From positions 248,001 to 312,000 of the forward strand of contig CAXIDF010000002.1 of assembly GCA_964022665.1 (NCBI GenBank): 64,000 nucleotides of DNA, written 5' to 3'. This DNA comes from Haliea sp964022665 (GTDB lineage: Bacteria; Pseudomonadota; Gammaproteobacteria; Pseudomonadales; Halieaceae). Every line of letters starts with the position of its first letter. Position 1 is the stretch's first letter. Positions 46,585 to 54,170 of the stretch are shown here, in pieces. Under the pieces are notes generated by a model. It ran no database searches, was not told the DNA's origin, and saw only the letters and a list, made by a program, of their open reading frames with translations. The position numbers and the translations under genes were made by a program.

Positions 46585-47220
46585 TCAGTTGTCCCCGGCT
46601 GCCGCCGCCAGGCGCTCAACCAGATCCTGTACAACACCGTAGCGCGCGCGCATCGAGGCCTTGTTGACGATCAATCGGGAACTGATGTGGGCGATCTCGT
46701 CCAGAGGCTCCATGCCGTTGGCGCGCAGGGTATTCCCCGTATCCACAATATCCACAATCAGATCCGCCAGATTCATCATCGGCGCGAGTTCCATCGCACC
46801 GTAGAGTTTTATCACATCGGCATGCACACCTTGCGCGGCGAAGTGCCGACGGGCGATATTGACGAACTTGGTGGCCACCCGCACACGCGCGCCCGAGGCC
46901 GACCAGCCTACAGGCCCGGCAGTCATCAAACGACAGCGGGCGATGCCCAGGTCGAGGGGTTCATAGAGCCCCTCGGCCCCGTGTTCAAGCAGAATATCCT
47001 TGCCCACCACACCTATGTCCGCCGCGCCATGGCGCACATAGGTGGGCACATCGGTACCGCGAATCACCACCAGCTGAATGTCCTCGCGCGTCGTCGCAAA
47101 GATCAGCTTGCGGCTGCTGTGAATATCCTCCAGCGGCTCGATGCCTGCCCTGGCCAGCAAGGGCAGGGTTTCCTGAAGGATGCGCCCCTTGGTCAGGGCC
47201 ATGGTCAGTGGTTGCGCCAT
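46585..47220 (-). CDS. hisG: ATP phosphoribosyltransferase catalytic subunit (short form)
   Basis: The product is 211 residues and condenses ATP with PRPP, the first step of histidine synthesis. MALTKGRI, the region around AADIGVVGKDIL, and the PRPP loop DLIVDIVDTGNTLR are diagnostic. It lacks the C-terminal regulatory domain, so it should need HisZ from elsewhere for activity and histidine feedback. ATG at 47220 has TGAGG upstream and starts 8 nt after murA. Confidence 0.95.
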   Translation of the reverse strand: MAQPLTMALTKGRILQETLPLLARAGIEPLEDIHSSRKLIFATTREDIQLVVIRGTDVPTYVRHGAADIGVVGKDILLEHGAEGLYEPLDLGIARCRLMTAGPVGWSASGARVRVATKFVNIARRHFAAQGVHADVIKLYGAMELAPMMNLADLIVDIVDTGNTLRANGMEPLDEIAHISSRLIVNKASMRARYGVVQDLVERLAAAAGDN

Positions 47221-47227
47221 AGCGGCC

Positions 47228-48490
47228 TCAGCTCGACAGACGGCGGATATCCGCCCCCAGTGCCTGCAGTTTCTCCTCGATGCACTCGTAACCGCGGTCA
47301 ATATGGTAGATACGATCGATGATCGTCTCTCCCTGGGCCACCAGTGCGGCTATCACCAGGCTCGCGGACGCGCGCAGGTCACTGGCCATAACCGGCGCGC
47401 CCTGCAACCCCGGCTGTCCGGTGATGATCGCTGTGTTGCCCTCGATGACGATGTGCGCGCCCATACGGTTCATTTCATGGGTCTGGATCAGGCGATTTTC
47501 AAAGACTGTCTCGGTCACCGTTGCCGTACCCTCGGCAATGGCATTCATCGCCGTGAACTGGGCCTGCATGTCAGTGGGGAAACCCGGGTAAGGTGCGGTC
47601 TTCACGCTCACCGCACGCGGCCGCCGGCCTTCCATATCCAGCGAAATCCAGTCTTCCCCCTGGTCCATCTGCGCACCGGCATCTACCAGCTTGGCCAGCA
47701 CCACCTCCAGCGCGTGAGGACAGGTGTCGCGCAGCATGATGCGCCCGCCGGTCGCGGCGGCGGCCACCAGATAGGTCCCGGTCTCTATACGGTCGGGCAT
47801 CACGCGATACTGGCAGCCGTGCAGACGCTCCACCCCATCAATAATGATGGTATCGGAACCGTGACCGCTGATGCGCGCGCCCATGGCGATCAGGCATTCG
47901 GCAAGGTCCACGACCTCCGGCTCGCGGGCAGCGTTCTCGATCACCGTGCGCCCGGTGGCCAGCGCTGCCGCCATCATGATGTTCTCTGTGCCACCAACGG
48001 TGACGGTTTCCATCACGATGCGGGCACCGCGCAAGCGGCCATCGACCTCGGCGTTGATGTAGCCGCCGTCGACGGTGATCTGCGCACCCATCGCCTCCAG
48101 GCCCTTGAGGTGCAGGTCCACAGGGCGGCTGCCAATGGCACAACCCCCGGGGAAAGACACGTGCGCGCGGCCAAATCGAGCCACCATGGGCCCGAGCACC
48201 AGAATTGAGGCGCGCATCGTCTTGACCAGCTCATAGGGCGCGGAAAACTCGGTGACGTCACTGGCGTCCACCTCGATGCCCATTTTCTCGTCCAGCGTGA
48301 GCTTGACGCCCATGCAGCCAAGCAACTCGATCATGGTGGTGATGTCATGCAGATGCGGCAAATTGCTGATCGTTACCCGTTCATCGGTCAGCAAGGTGGC
48401 TGCGAGGATAGGCAGTGCCGCGTTCTTGGCACCGGAAATGCGCAGCTCGCCGTGCAGGCGATGCCCGCCGCGAATAGCCAGTTTGTCCAC
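47228..48490 (-). CDS. murA: UDP-N-acetylglucosamine 1-carboxyvinyltransferase MurA
   Basis: The product is 420 residues and performs the first committed step of peptidoglycan synthesis. The catalytic, fosfomycin-reactive Cys is in PGGCAIGSRPVDLH (near 115). The N-terminal GAKNAALPILAA and the C-terminal DLRASASLVIAAL motif are intact. The start is GTG at 48490 after CAGGAG. It lies between ibaG and hisG, as in Pseudomonas. Confidence 0.97.
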   Translation of the reverse strand: MDKLAIRGGHRLHGELRISGAKNAALPILAATLLTDERVTISNLPHLHDITTMIELLGCMGVKLTLDEKMGIEVDASDVTEFSAPYELVKTMRASILVLGPMVARFGRAHVSFPGGCAIGSRPVDLHLKGLEAMGAQITVDGGYINAEVDGRLRGARIVMETVTVGGTENIMMAAALATGRTVIENAAREPEVVDLAECLIAMGARISGHGSDTIIIDGVERLHGCQYRVMPDRIETGTYLVAAAATGGRIMLRDTCPHALEVVLAKLVDAGAQMDQGEDWISLDMEGRRPRAVSVKTAPYPGFPTDMQAQFTAMNAIAEGTATVTETVFENRLIQTHEMNRMGAHIVIEGNTAIITGQPGLQGAPVMASDLRASASLVIAALVAQGETIIDRIYHIDRGYECIEEKLQALGADIRRLSS

Positions 48491-48512
48491 TAGATGCTCC
48501 TGCCGAAGGGAC

Positions 48513-48755
48513 TCAACTGTCCGCGGCCCATTGTTCGGGGGTAAAGGTGCGAATATTGACCGCGTGTATGCTGCCGTCGGCGATTTGCTCAGCAAGGCCC
48601 GCGTACACCAGTTGCTGCCGCTGCACCGGGCGCTTGCCCTCGAATACCGCACCAATCACTGTGATATCGTAGCGGTTGCCCGCCCCTTCTACCTGCACCT
48701 GGCACCCCTGCAGATGATTCTCGAGCAGCGCTGATACCGTTGCCGCGTCCATCAT
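48513..48755 (-). CDS. ibaG: BolA-family protein IbaG
   Basis: The product is 80 residues of BolA fold (class II HTH-like). The VEGAGNRYDITVIGAVFEGKRPVQRQ core is followed by the FTPEQW tail usual for IbaG beside murA. It forms [2Fe-2S] complexes with monothiol glutaredoxin and is linked to acid stress. Two adjacent ATGs exist at 48755 and 48752, and GGGGAAAA precedes the first. The mlaB gene expected just upstream is absent. Confidence 0.92.
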   Translation of the reverse strand: MMDAATVSALLENHLQGCQVQVEGAGNRYDITVIGAVFEGKRPVQRQQLVYAGLAEQIADGSIHAVNIRTFTPEQWAADS

Positions 48756-48827
48756 GTATTTTCCCCGAAATATCTCAAACTGGCGCAAAGCGCCGCATTT
48801 TAGGCGAATCGCCGGTCAGTGGCGAGC

Positions 48828-48870
48828 GCTGCGGCAGCCGATGCTGCGGCAGCCGATGCTGCGGCAGCCA
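48828..48870. repeat. 15-bp tandem repeat, 2.9 copies
   Basis: GCTGCGGCAGCCGAT repeats at 48828, 48843 and 48858 (last copy diverges after 13 nt). It sits between mlaC and ibaG where mlaB is found in relatives. Each unit is itself partly palindromic (GCTGC/GCAGC), so the RNA could fold. Confidence 0.9.
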
Positions 48871-48898
48871 GCGCGGTGGCCGGCCAACCGCCTCGTCT

Positions 48899-49561
48899 TC
48901 AACTGTCGATGTCCACTGCCGACCACTGTGCAATGACGGTATCGAGGTCGCCGTCGTGTTTACGCGCAGACGCCACAAATTGGCTCCGATAGATCTCCCC
49001 CAGGTTGACGTCTTCGATGACCAGATTGCGCAGCTTCCAGCTGCCATCGCGATCGCGACCCATGTGGTACACCAGAACATAGGGCTCCGCACCGCTGTTG
49101 TAAATCAGCTGTCGCACCGCGGCGCGAGGCCCCGCCGCTTCTTCCTCGCTCAGGTCCGGCACTTCGATCCTCGAGCCGCCAAACGCCAGCAGGCCCTTGC
49201 CATAAGTGCGCACCAGGCCCTCGCGCATTACATCGGTGAAGCGCTCCAGCTGCGCTCGCAGCTGCTCGCGCCCCGCAGCATCCAGCGAGCGGTAACGCTC
49301 CACACTGGCGTAGGGGCCCATCACGCTGCGTGCGAAGCCGCGAAAGTCCACCACGTCATCCAGAATGGACTGTAAATTGTCGTAGAAGCGTTCCGGCTCT
49401 GCGTCCACATAGTCATCAGCTTCACTGACCGCCGACATGACCTGGTCCGTGGCCTCGCGCACCACATCGTGCGCTCCCCGTGTCGCAACCGACTCGGAAG
49501 CCTGTACGTTAACGGCCACAACCATGAACAGGGTTGCAACCCACTGCAGCAATTGCGTCAT
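48899..49561 (-). CDS. mlaC: Periplasmic phospholipid-binding protein MlaC
   Basis: The product is a 220-residue MlaC/Ttg2D protein with a signal peptide ending near Ala21. The family region FYDNLQSILDDVVDFRGFARSVMG and the C-terminal FVASARKHDGDLDTVIAQW are present. MlaC ferries lipids between MlaA at the outer membrane and the MlaFEDB ABC complex. Here none of mlaF, mlaE, mlaD or mlaB flanks it. Upstream is divergent caxA, downstream a short repeat and ibaG. AAGGAT precedes ATG. Confidence 0.93.
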   Translation of the reverse strand: MTQLLQWVATLFMVVAVNVQASESVATRGAHDVVREATDQVMSAVSEADDYVDAEPERFYDNLQSILDDVVDFRGFARSVMGPYASVERYRSLDAAGREQLRAQLERFTDVMREGLVRTYGKGLLAFGGSRIEVPDLSEEEAAGPRAAVRQLIYNSGAEPYVLVYHMGRDRDGSWKLRNLVIEDVNLGEIYRSQFVASARKHDGDLDTVIAQWSAVDIDS

Positions 49562-49580
49562 ACGTTATCCTTGAATGTCA

Positions 49581-49608
49581 TTACATGCCGGCCGGCGCTC
49601 TGTATACT
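49581..49608 (+). promoter_or_regulatory. Candidate promoter of caxA-kds-lpt
   Basis: TTACAT (49581-49586) and TATACT (49603-49608) are 16 nt apart. The start would be near 49615, about 96 nt before caxA. The mlaC/caxA gap (49562-49710) otherwise shows nothing. Confidence 0.5.
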
Positions 49609-49710
49609 GCGTACCCACAACCCGGTACCAGAGGCCGCTGCGATTTTTGACACCGTGGCGCCGGCTGCAGTTCCATGGTTGTAAGAGCGCGCTACTTTAA
49701 CAGGATTTGC

Positions 49711-50700
49711 ATGTTTATGCTGTTAGCAACAGCTGCCATCGTTATCGGTTTCCTGATTCTCATCTGGAGCGCCGACGTGTTCATCGCGGGCGCCGCTGCG
49801 CTGGCGGCCAACCTCGGCATGTCACCGATCATCATCGGCTTGACCATTGTGTCCATTGGCACTTCGGCTCCCGAAATCCTCGTCTCTCTGACTGCCGCGC
49901 TCACCGATGCCGGCGAACTGGCGATCGGTAACGCCATCGGCTCCAATATTGCCAACATCGGACTGGTTTTGGGCATGACCCTGCTGATTGCACCGCTGAA
50001 AGTGCATCCCGGCTGCATGCGGCGCGAGCTTCCCACCCTGCTACTGGTCACGCTGGGAACCGCAGTGCTGCTCATTGATGGCGAACTGTCCCGCGTCGAC
50101 GGTATTGTCATGCTCGCCACCCTTGCGGTCATCATGACCAGCATGCTGCGCGGCGAAGCCACCGACCCCGAGCTGCTGCAGGAAGCGTCCGAGCTGACGC
50201 GCCAGCCCGCCCCCCTGCGCACTGCCTGGCTGAAGTTCGGCGGCGGCCTGCTACTGCTGGTCGCAAGCTCACGCTTGCTGGTGTGGGGCGCAATCGGTAT
50301 TGCCGAGCAACTCGGCGTGTCACAGCTGATTATCGGGCTGACCATCGTCGCCATCGGTACCAGCCTGCCGGAACTCGCGGCAACCGTGGCCAGCGCCCTG
50401 CGCGGTCATGCCGACATCGCCGTGGGCAATGTCATCGGCTCCAACCTGTTCAACCTGCTCGCCGTGATGGCCATTCCCGGCCTCATCGAGACGCAGGCCC
50501 TGAGCGAACTGGTGTTGTATCGCGACTACCTGACCATGGCCGGCATGACCCTGTTGCTGGCCGCGGCGGTGTACCTCAGCCGCGGGCGGCGCAAATCCGG
50601 TGCCGGAGGCTACGCCTACATCGGCCGCGGCCTGGGACTACTGTTACTGGCGGGTTACGGCCTGTACTATTACTGGCTGTACCGGACCCGCCAGGCCTGA
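49711..50700 (+). CDS. Calcium/sodium antiporter family protein (CaxA/YrbG)
   Basis: The product is 329 residues of the CaCA superfamily with about ten helices in two inverted halves. Each half has an alpha repeat (GTSAPEILVS near 50 and GTSLPELAATV near 210), followed by IGSNIANIGL and IGSNLFNLL. Ion specificity in bacteria is not settled. ATG at 49711 has AGGA upstream and trims an open 12-codon extension. First gene before kdsD, as yrbG in E. coli. Confidence 0.92.
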   Translation: MFMLLATAAIVIGFLILIWSADVFIAGAAALAANLGMSPIIIGLTIVSIGTSAPEILVSLTAALTDAGELAIGNAIGSNIANIGLVLGMTLLIAPLKVHPGCMRRELPTLLLVTLGTAVLLIDGELSRVDGIVMLATLAVIMTSMLRGEATDPELLQEASELTRQPAPLRTAWLKFGGGLLLLVASSRLLVWGAIGIAEQLGVSQLIIGLTIVAIGTSLPELAATVASALRGHADIAVGNVIGSNLFNLLAVMAIPGLIETQALSELVLYRDYLTMAGMTLLLAAAVYLSRGRRKSGAGGYAYIGRGLGLLLLAGYGLYYYWLYRTRQA

Positions 50701-50708
50701 GCCCTGCC

Positions 50709-51686
50709 ATGCACGCACACGACCCCGATGCCCACATCGCTTCCGCGCAGCGCACCATTCGCATGGAGCGCGATGCCATAGCCCAACTCGAGCCGCGCAT
50801 CGATGCCAGCTTCGCCCATGCCTGTGAGCTGTTGCTGGGCGTCACCGGCCGCGTGATCGTGACCGGCATGGGTAAGTCCGGGCATATCGCGAGCAAGATT
50901 GCCGCGACCCTGGCGAGCACAGGCACCCCGGCATTTTATGTGCACCCCGCCGAGGCCAGCCACGGGGATATCGGCATGATCACCGCCGACGATGCGGTGA
51001 TTGCACTGTCCAACAGCGGTCGTTCGCCCGAGGTCGTCACCCTGTTGCCGCTGCTGAAACGACTCGGCATTCCGCTGGTCAGCATGACCGGCAACCCGGC
51101 CTCACCGCTCGCTGAAGCATCCGATGCCCACCTCGACACGGGTGTGGACACCGAGGCCTGTCCACTCAATCTGGCACCCACCTCCAGCACGACCACCGCG
51201 CTGGTGATGGGCGATGCGCTGGCCATCGCGCTACTGGAAGCACGCGGCTTCAGCGCTGAGGATTTTGCCTTTTCGCACCCGGGCGGCACACTGGGCAAGA
51301 AGCTGTTGCTCAAGGTGGAAGATGTCATGCACACCGGCACGGCTATTCCCCGCGTGGCCCCCTCCACCCCACTCTCCGCCGCGCTGTTGGAAATCAGCCG
51401 CAAGGGCCTCGGCATGACCACGGTCACCGGCCCGGAGGATGTGCTGCTCGGTATCTTCACCGATGGCGACTTGCGGCGGGCGCTGGATGAGGCCGTGGAT
51501 GTGCGCAACACCCCCATCAGTGAGCTCATGACGCGGGGCGCCAAGACCATTGGCCCCAACATGCTGGCGGCGGAGGCACTGCGTATCATGGAGGAAAACA
51601 AGATCACCTCCCTCGTGGTGCAACGCGGTGACCACATGGTCGGAGTCATTCATTTAATGAACCTGTTGCATGCGGGCATCGCCTGA
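50709..51686 (+). CDS. kdsD: D-arabinose 5-phosphate isomerase KdsD
   Basis: The product is 325 residues that convert ribulose 5-phosphate to arabinose 5-phosphate for Kdo synthesis. A SIS domain (about 40-180) shows GMGKSGHIASKIAATLASTG and SNSGRSPEV, and two CBS domains (about 205-325) follow. ATG at 50709 starts 8 nt after caxA. The long open frame reaching back into caxA is in another phase of that gene and is discarded. Confidence 0.96.
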   Translation: MHAHDPDAHIASAQRTIRMERDAIAQLEPRIDASFAHACELLLGVTGRVIVTGMGKSGHIASKIAATLASTGTPAFYVHPAEASHGDIGMITADDAVIALSNSGRSPEVVTLLPLLKRLGIPLVSMTGNPASPLAEASDAHLDTGVDTEACPLNLAPTSSTTTALVMGDALAIALLEARGFSAEDFAFSHPGGTLGKKLLLKVEDVMHTGTAIPRVAPSTPLSAALLEISRKGLGMTTVTGPEDVLLGIFTDGDLRRALDEAVDVRNTPISELMTRGAKTIGPNMLAAEALRIMEENKITSLVVQRGDHMVGVIHLMNLLHAGIA

Positions 51687-51687
51687 T

Positions 51688-52209
51688 ATGGCCACTGCGC
51701 CACACCCTGCTCTGGCCGTGCAGCTGTTGGCACTGGACGTTGACGGCGTACTCAGCGATGGCCGCGTGACGTACGCCAGCGATGGCAGCGAGCTGAAGTC
51801 CTTCAACATCAAGGATGGACTCGGTATCAAGCTGCTGCAACGCTGTGGCGTACAGGTGGCGATCATTACCGGTCGACGCTCCGAGATGGTCGCCAGGCGC
51901 GCCCGCGAACTCGGCATCGTCGAGCTGATGGAGGGCCGTGAGGACAAACTCAGCGCGTTGCAGGAGCTCTGCACACGGCTGGCTCTCACCCTGGCGGAGT
52001 GCGCGTACATGGGGGACGACCTCCCCGACCTCGCCGCCATACGCGCTGCGGGCCTCGGCCTGACGGTGGCTGATGCCGTTGCCGACGTGCGCGCCGCCGC
52101 AGACTGGTGCAGCCTCGCCCCCGGCGGCGCGGGTGCGGTGCGCGAAGCCGCAGAATGGTTGCTGCAGGCGCGTGGGCAATGGGACAACCTGCTGGCGGAG
52201 TTCGGCTGA
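51688..52209 (+). CDS. kdsC: Kdo-8-phosphate phosphatase KdsC
   Basis: The product is a 173-residue C0-type HAD phosphatase. The catalytic motif is LDVDGVLSDG (Asp pair), ITGRRS is motif II, and MGDDLPDL is motif IV. It removes phosphate from Kdo-8-P. ATG at 51688 follows the kdsD stop by one base. An ATG at 51670 is also possible, and neither has a clear ribosome site. Confidence 0.94.
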   Translation: MATAPHPALAVQLLALDVDGVLSDGRVTYASDGSELKSFNIKDGLGIKLLQRCGVQVAIITGRRSEMVARRARELGIVELMEGREDKLSALQELCTRLALTLAECAYMGDDLPDLAAIRAAGLGLTVADAVADVRAAADWCSLAPGGAGAVREAAEWLLQARGQWDNLLAEFG

Positions 52210-52769
52210 TGGAGCGGCGCAAGCGTCCATGGCTGCTCGCTGTCGCGCTGCTCGGCGTGGCCGCCTGGTACCTGGGATTCACCGGCGGTGGCCCCCTCGA
52301 ACGCCGCCCGGCCTCACAGCCGGCAGATATCGTGCAAACCTATCTGTTAAACTCGCGCAGCCTGACCTATGCGGAAAACGGCTCACTGACCCAAGTCATG
52401 GAAGCCGCGCGGGTGGAACATATCGCAGATACGCAGGTCTCAGACCTGATCGAGCCGAGGTTCTACTCCCACGATGGCGATAACCAGACCTGGTCGGCCA
52501 GCGCCGCGCAGGGCAGGCTCCAGCACCGCACCAGTGTGCTCATCCTGCGCGACGACGTGGTGCTCACGGACGACGAGGGCGGTGGCGTGCTGGAGACCAG
52601 CACCATGACGCTGAACCTGCGGCTACGTATCGCCCAGTCACAGGCCCTTGTCACGGTGACGCAAGGAAACAATATGCTTACTGCCGACGGGATGTACTCC
52701 GACCTGAAGCGCCAAACCATACGCCTGTCGCCTAACGTGGAGGGCATCTATGTTCCTGAGGGCTCCTGA
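52209..52769 (+). CDS. lptC: LPS export protein LptC
   Basis: The product is 186 residues with one N-terminal membrane anchor (about 9-25) and a periplasmic beta-jellyroll. The A..G.L.....A....H....D....EP pattern (AENGSLTQVMEAARVEHI) is the LptC signature. It links the LptBFG transporter to LptA. ATG overlaps the kdsC stop and its 3' end overlaps lptA by 20 nt. Confidence 0.93.
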   Translation: MERRKRPWLLAVALLGVAAWYLGFTGGGPLERRPASQPADIVQTYLLNSRSLTYAENGSLTQVMEAARVEHIADTQVSDLIEPRFYSHDGDNQTWSASAAQGRLQHRTSVLILRDDVVLTDDEGGGVLETSTMTLNLRLRIAQSQALVTVTQGNNMLTADGMYSDLKRQTIRLSPNVEGIYVPEGS

Positions 52770-53328
52770 AATATGTCGCATTGGCTCGCGTACTGTCAGC
52801 ATCGCACTAGCGGTCATTGCCGTGCTGCTGCCGAACGCCAGCCAGGCCCTCCCCGGCGACCGCGAGCAGCCAATTCGGATTAGCGCCGACCAGGCCCTGC
52901 GCGATGAGCGCGAGGGCTTTACGTTATACACTGGCAATGTGCGCCTGCAGCAGGGCAGCCTGCAGATTCAGGCCAACAGGCTCACCATCTTCCACCAACA
53001 AGAGTCTGCTGACCGTATCGTGGCTGAAGGCAGCCCCGCGCGGCTGCAACAGCAGCCCGCCACGGACAAGGCCGTCATCCACGCCGCGGCGCTCAGCATT
53101 GAGTATTTCAAGTCGCAGGAGCGGGTGAAACTGAGCCGCGAGGCGCGTATCGAGCAGGAAGGCTCCATCGTGACCGGCAACACTATCGACTATTTCATGG
53201 CGGAACAGCGGGTCAGGGCAGATGCCGGGCGCCGCGAGGATGGCGGCCGTGTGGAAGTCGTTATCCCAGCGGGCGCACTGGACGGCGACGGGGAAGAGGC
53301 GGCACGTGGCGCAACTGAAAGCGAGTAA
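52750..53328 (+). CDS. lptA: LPS transport periplasmic protein LptA
   Basis: The product is 192 residues with a signal peptide ending SQA (about 33) and a beta-jellyroll (DQALRDEREGFTLYTGNVRLQQGSLQIQA is its start, here given as DQAL..YTGNVRL). It polymerises into the bridge carrying LPS across the periplasm. The tail is acidic. It overlaps lptC by 20 nt and lptB by 23 nt. Confidence 0.93.
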   Translation: MFLRAPEICRIGSRTVSIALAVIAVLLPNASQALPGDREQPIRISADQALRDEREGFTLYTGNVRLQQGSLQIQANRLTIFHQQESADRIVAEGSPARLQQQPATDKAVIHAAALSIEYFKSQERVKLSREARIEQEGSIVTGNTIDYFMAEQRVRADAGRREDGGRVEVVIPAGALDGDGEEAARGATESE

Positions 53329-54031
53329 CCTGGCCAAGGCCTACCGCGGCCGTAAAGTTGTGATCGATGTGTCGCTGGAGTTGTCCAGCGGGCAGGTGGT
53401 GGGGCTGCTGGGGCCCAATGGCGCCGGCAAGACGACCTGTTTCTACATGGTGGTCGGGATTATTGCCGCGGATGCCGGGCGCATTGAGCTCAACGGCGAG
53501 GACATCACCTCCCTGGCGATGCACGATCGTGCGCGGCGCGGCCTGGGCTACCTGCCACAGGAGGCCTCCATTTTTCGCAAGCTCAGCGTACAGGACAACC
53601 TGCTCGCCATTCTCGAAACGCGGCCTGATCTGGGCAAGGCGGAGCGCCTGGCCCACTGCGACCGGCTGCTGGAGGAATTCCACCTGACCCACCTGCGCAG
53701 CAGCCTCGGACAGGCCCTTTCCGGTGGGGAGCGACGCCGGGTGGAAATCGCCCGGGCCCTGGCCACCGAACCCGACTTTATCCTCCTTGATGAGCCATTT
53801 GCCGGTGTCGACCCGATCTCGGTATCCGACATCAAGGACATCATTATCCACCTGCGCAAACGCGGCATCGGCGTTCTGATTACCGACCACAACGTGCGCG
53901 AAACGCTGGATATCTGTGAGCGTGCCTACATCGTCGGCGAGGGTCATATCATTGCCGAAGGCTCCGCGCAGGAAGTGCTGGACAACCCCCGGGTGAGAAA
54001 AGTGTACCTGGGTGAGCACTTCAGGCTGTAG
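53306..54031 (+). CDS. lptB: LPS export ABC transporter ATPase LptB
   Basis: The product is 241 residues. Walker A is GPNGAGKTT, the Q loop is LPQEASIF, the signature is LSGGERRR, Walker B is FILLDEPF and the switch His is in ITDHNVRE. It energises LptFG. The start is GTG at 53306 inside lptA after AGAGGCGG. The family start (AQLKASNLAKAYRGR) supports it. Confidence 0.96.
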   Translation: MAQLKASNLAKAYRGRKVVIDVSLELSSGQVVGLLGPNGAGKTTCFYMVVGIIAADAGRIELNGEDITSLAMHDRARRGLGYLPQEASIFRKLSVQDNLLAILETRPDLGKAERLAHCDRLLEEFHLTHLRSSLGQALSGGERRRVEIARALATEPDFILLDEPFAGVDPISVSDIKDIIIHLRKRGIGVLITDHNVRETLDICERAYIVGEGHIIAEGSAQEVLDNPRVRKVYLGEHFRL

Positions 54032-54090
54032 ATCATCCCCATGCAGCCAAGGGGTCCGCGCAGCGCTTAAGCAAATTTCGCGCCATCCTG

Positions 54091-54120
54091 TTGCGTGGCC
54101 GCATCCGCCGGCGCTACACT
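54091..54120 (+). promoter_or_regulatory. Candidate promoter of rpoN
   Basis: TTGCGT (54091-54096) and TACACT (54115-54120) are spaced 18 nt in the 139-nt lptB-rpoN gap. The start would be near 54127. Confidence 0.45.
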
Positions 54121-54170
54121 GCAGACAGTTGCCAACCCGAGGCGGTACCCGGGATGAATTCAGCCCTTTG

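Noticed and set aside
48828..48870. Possible CRISPR-like array
   Set aside because: Direct tandem 15-bp units with no spacers and no cas genes. A simple tandem repeat.
49562..49710. Possible remnant of mlaD/mlaE/mlaF
   Set aside because: Read in both directions the 149 nt shows no MCE, permease or ATPase motif. Only a candidate promoter is seen.
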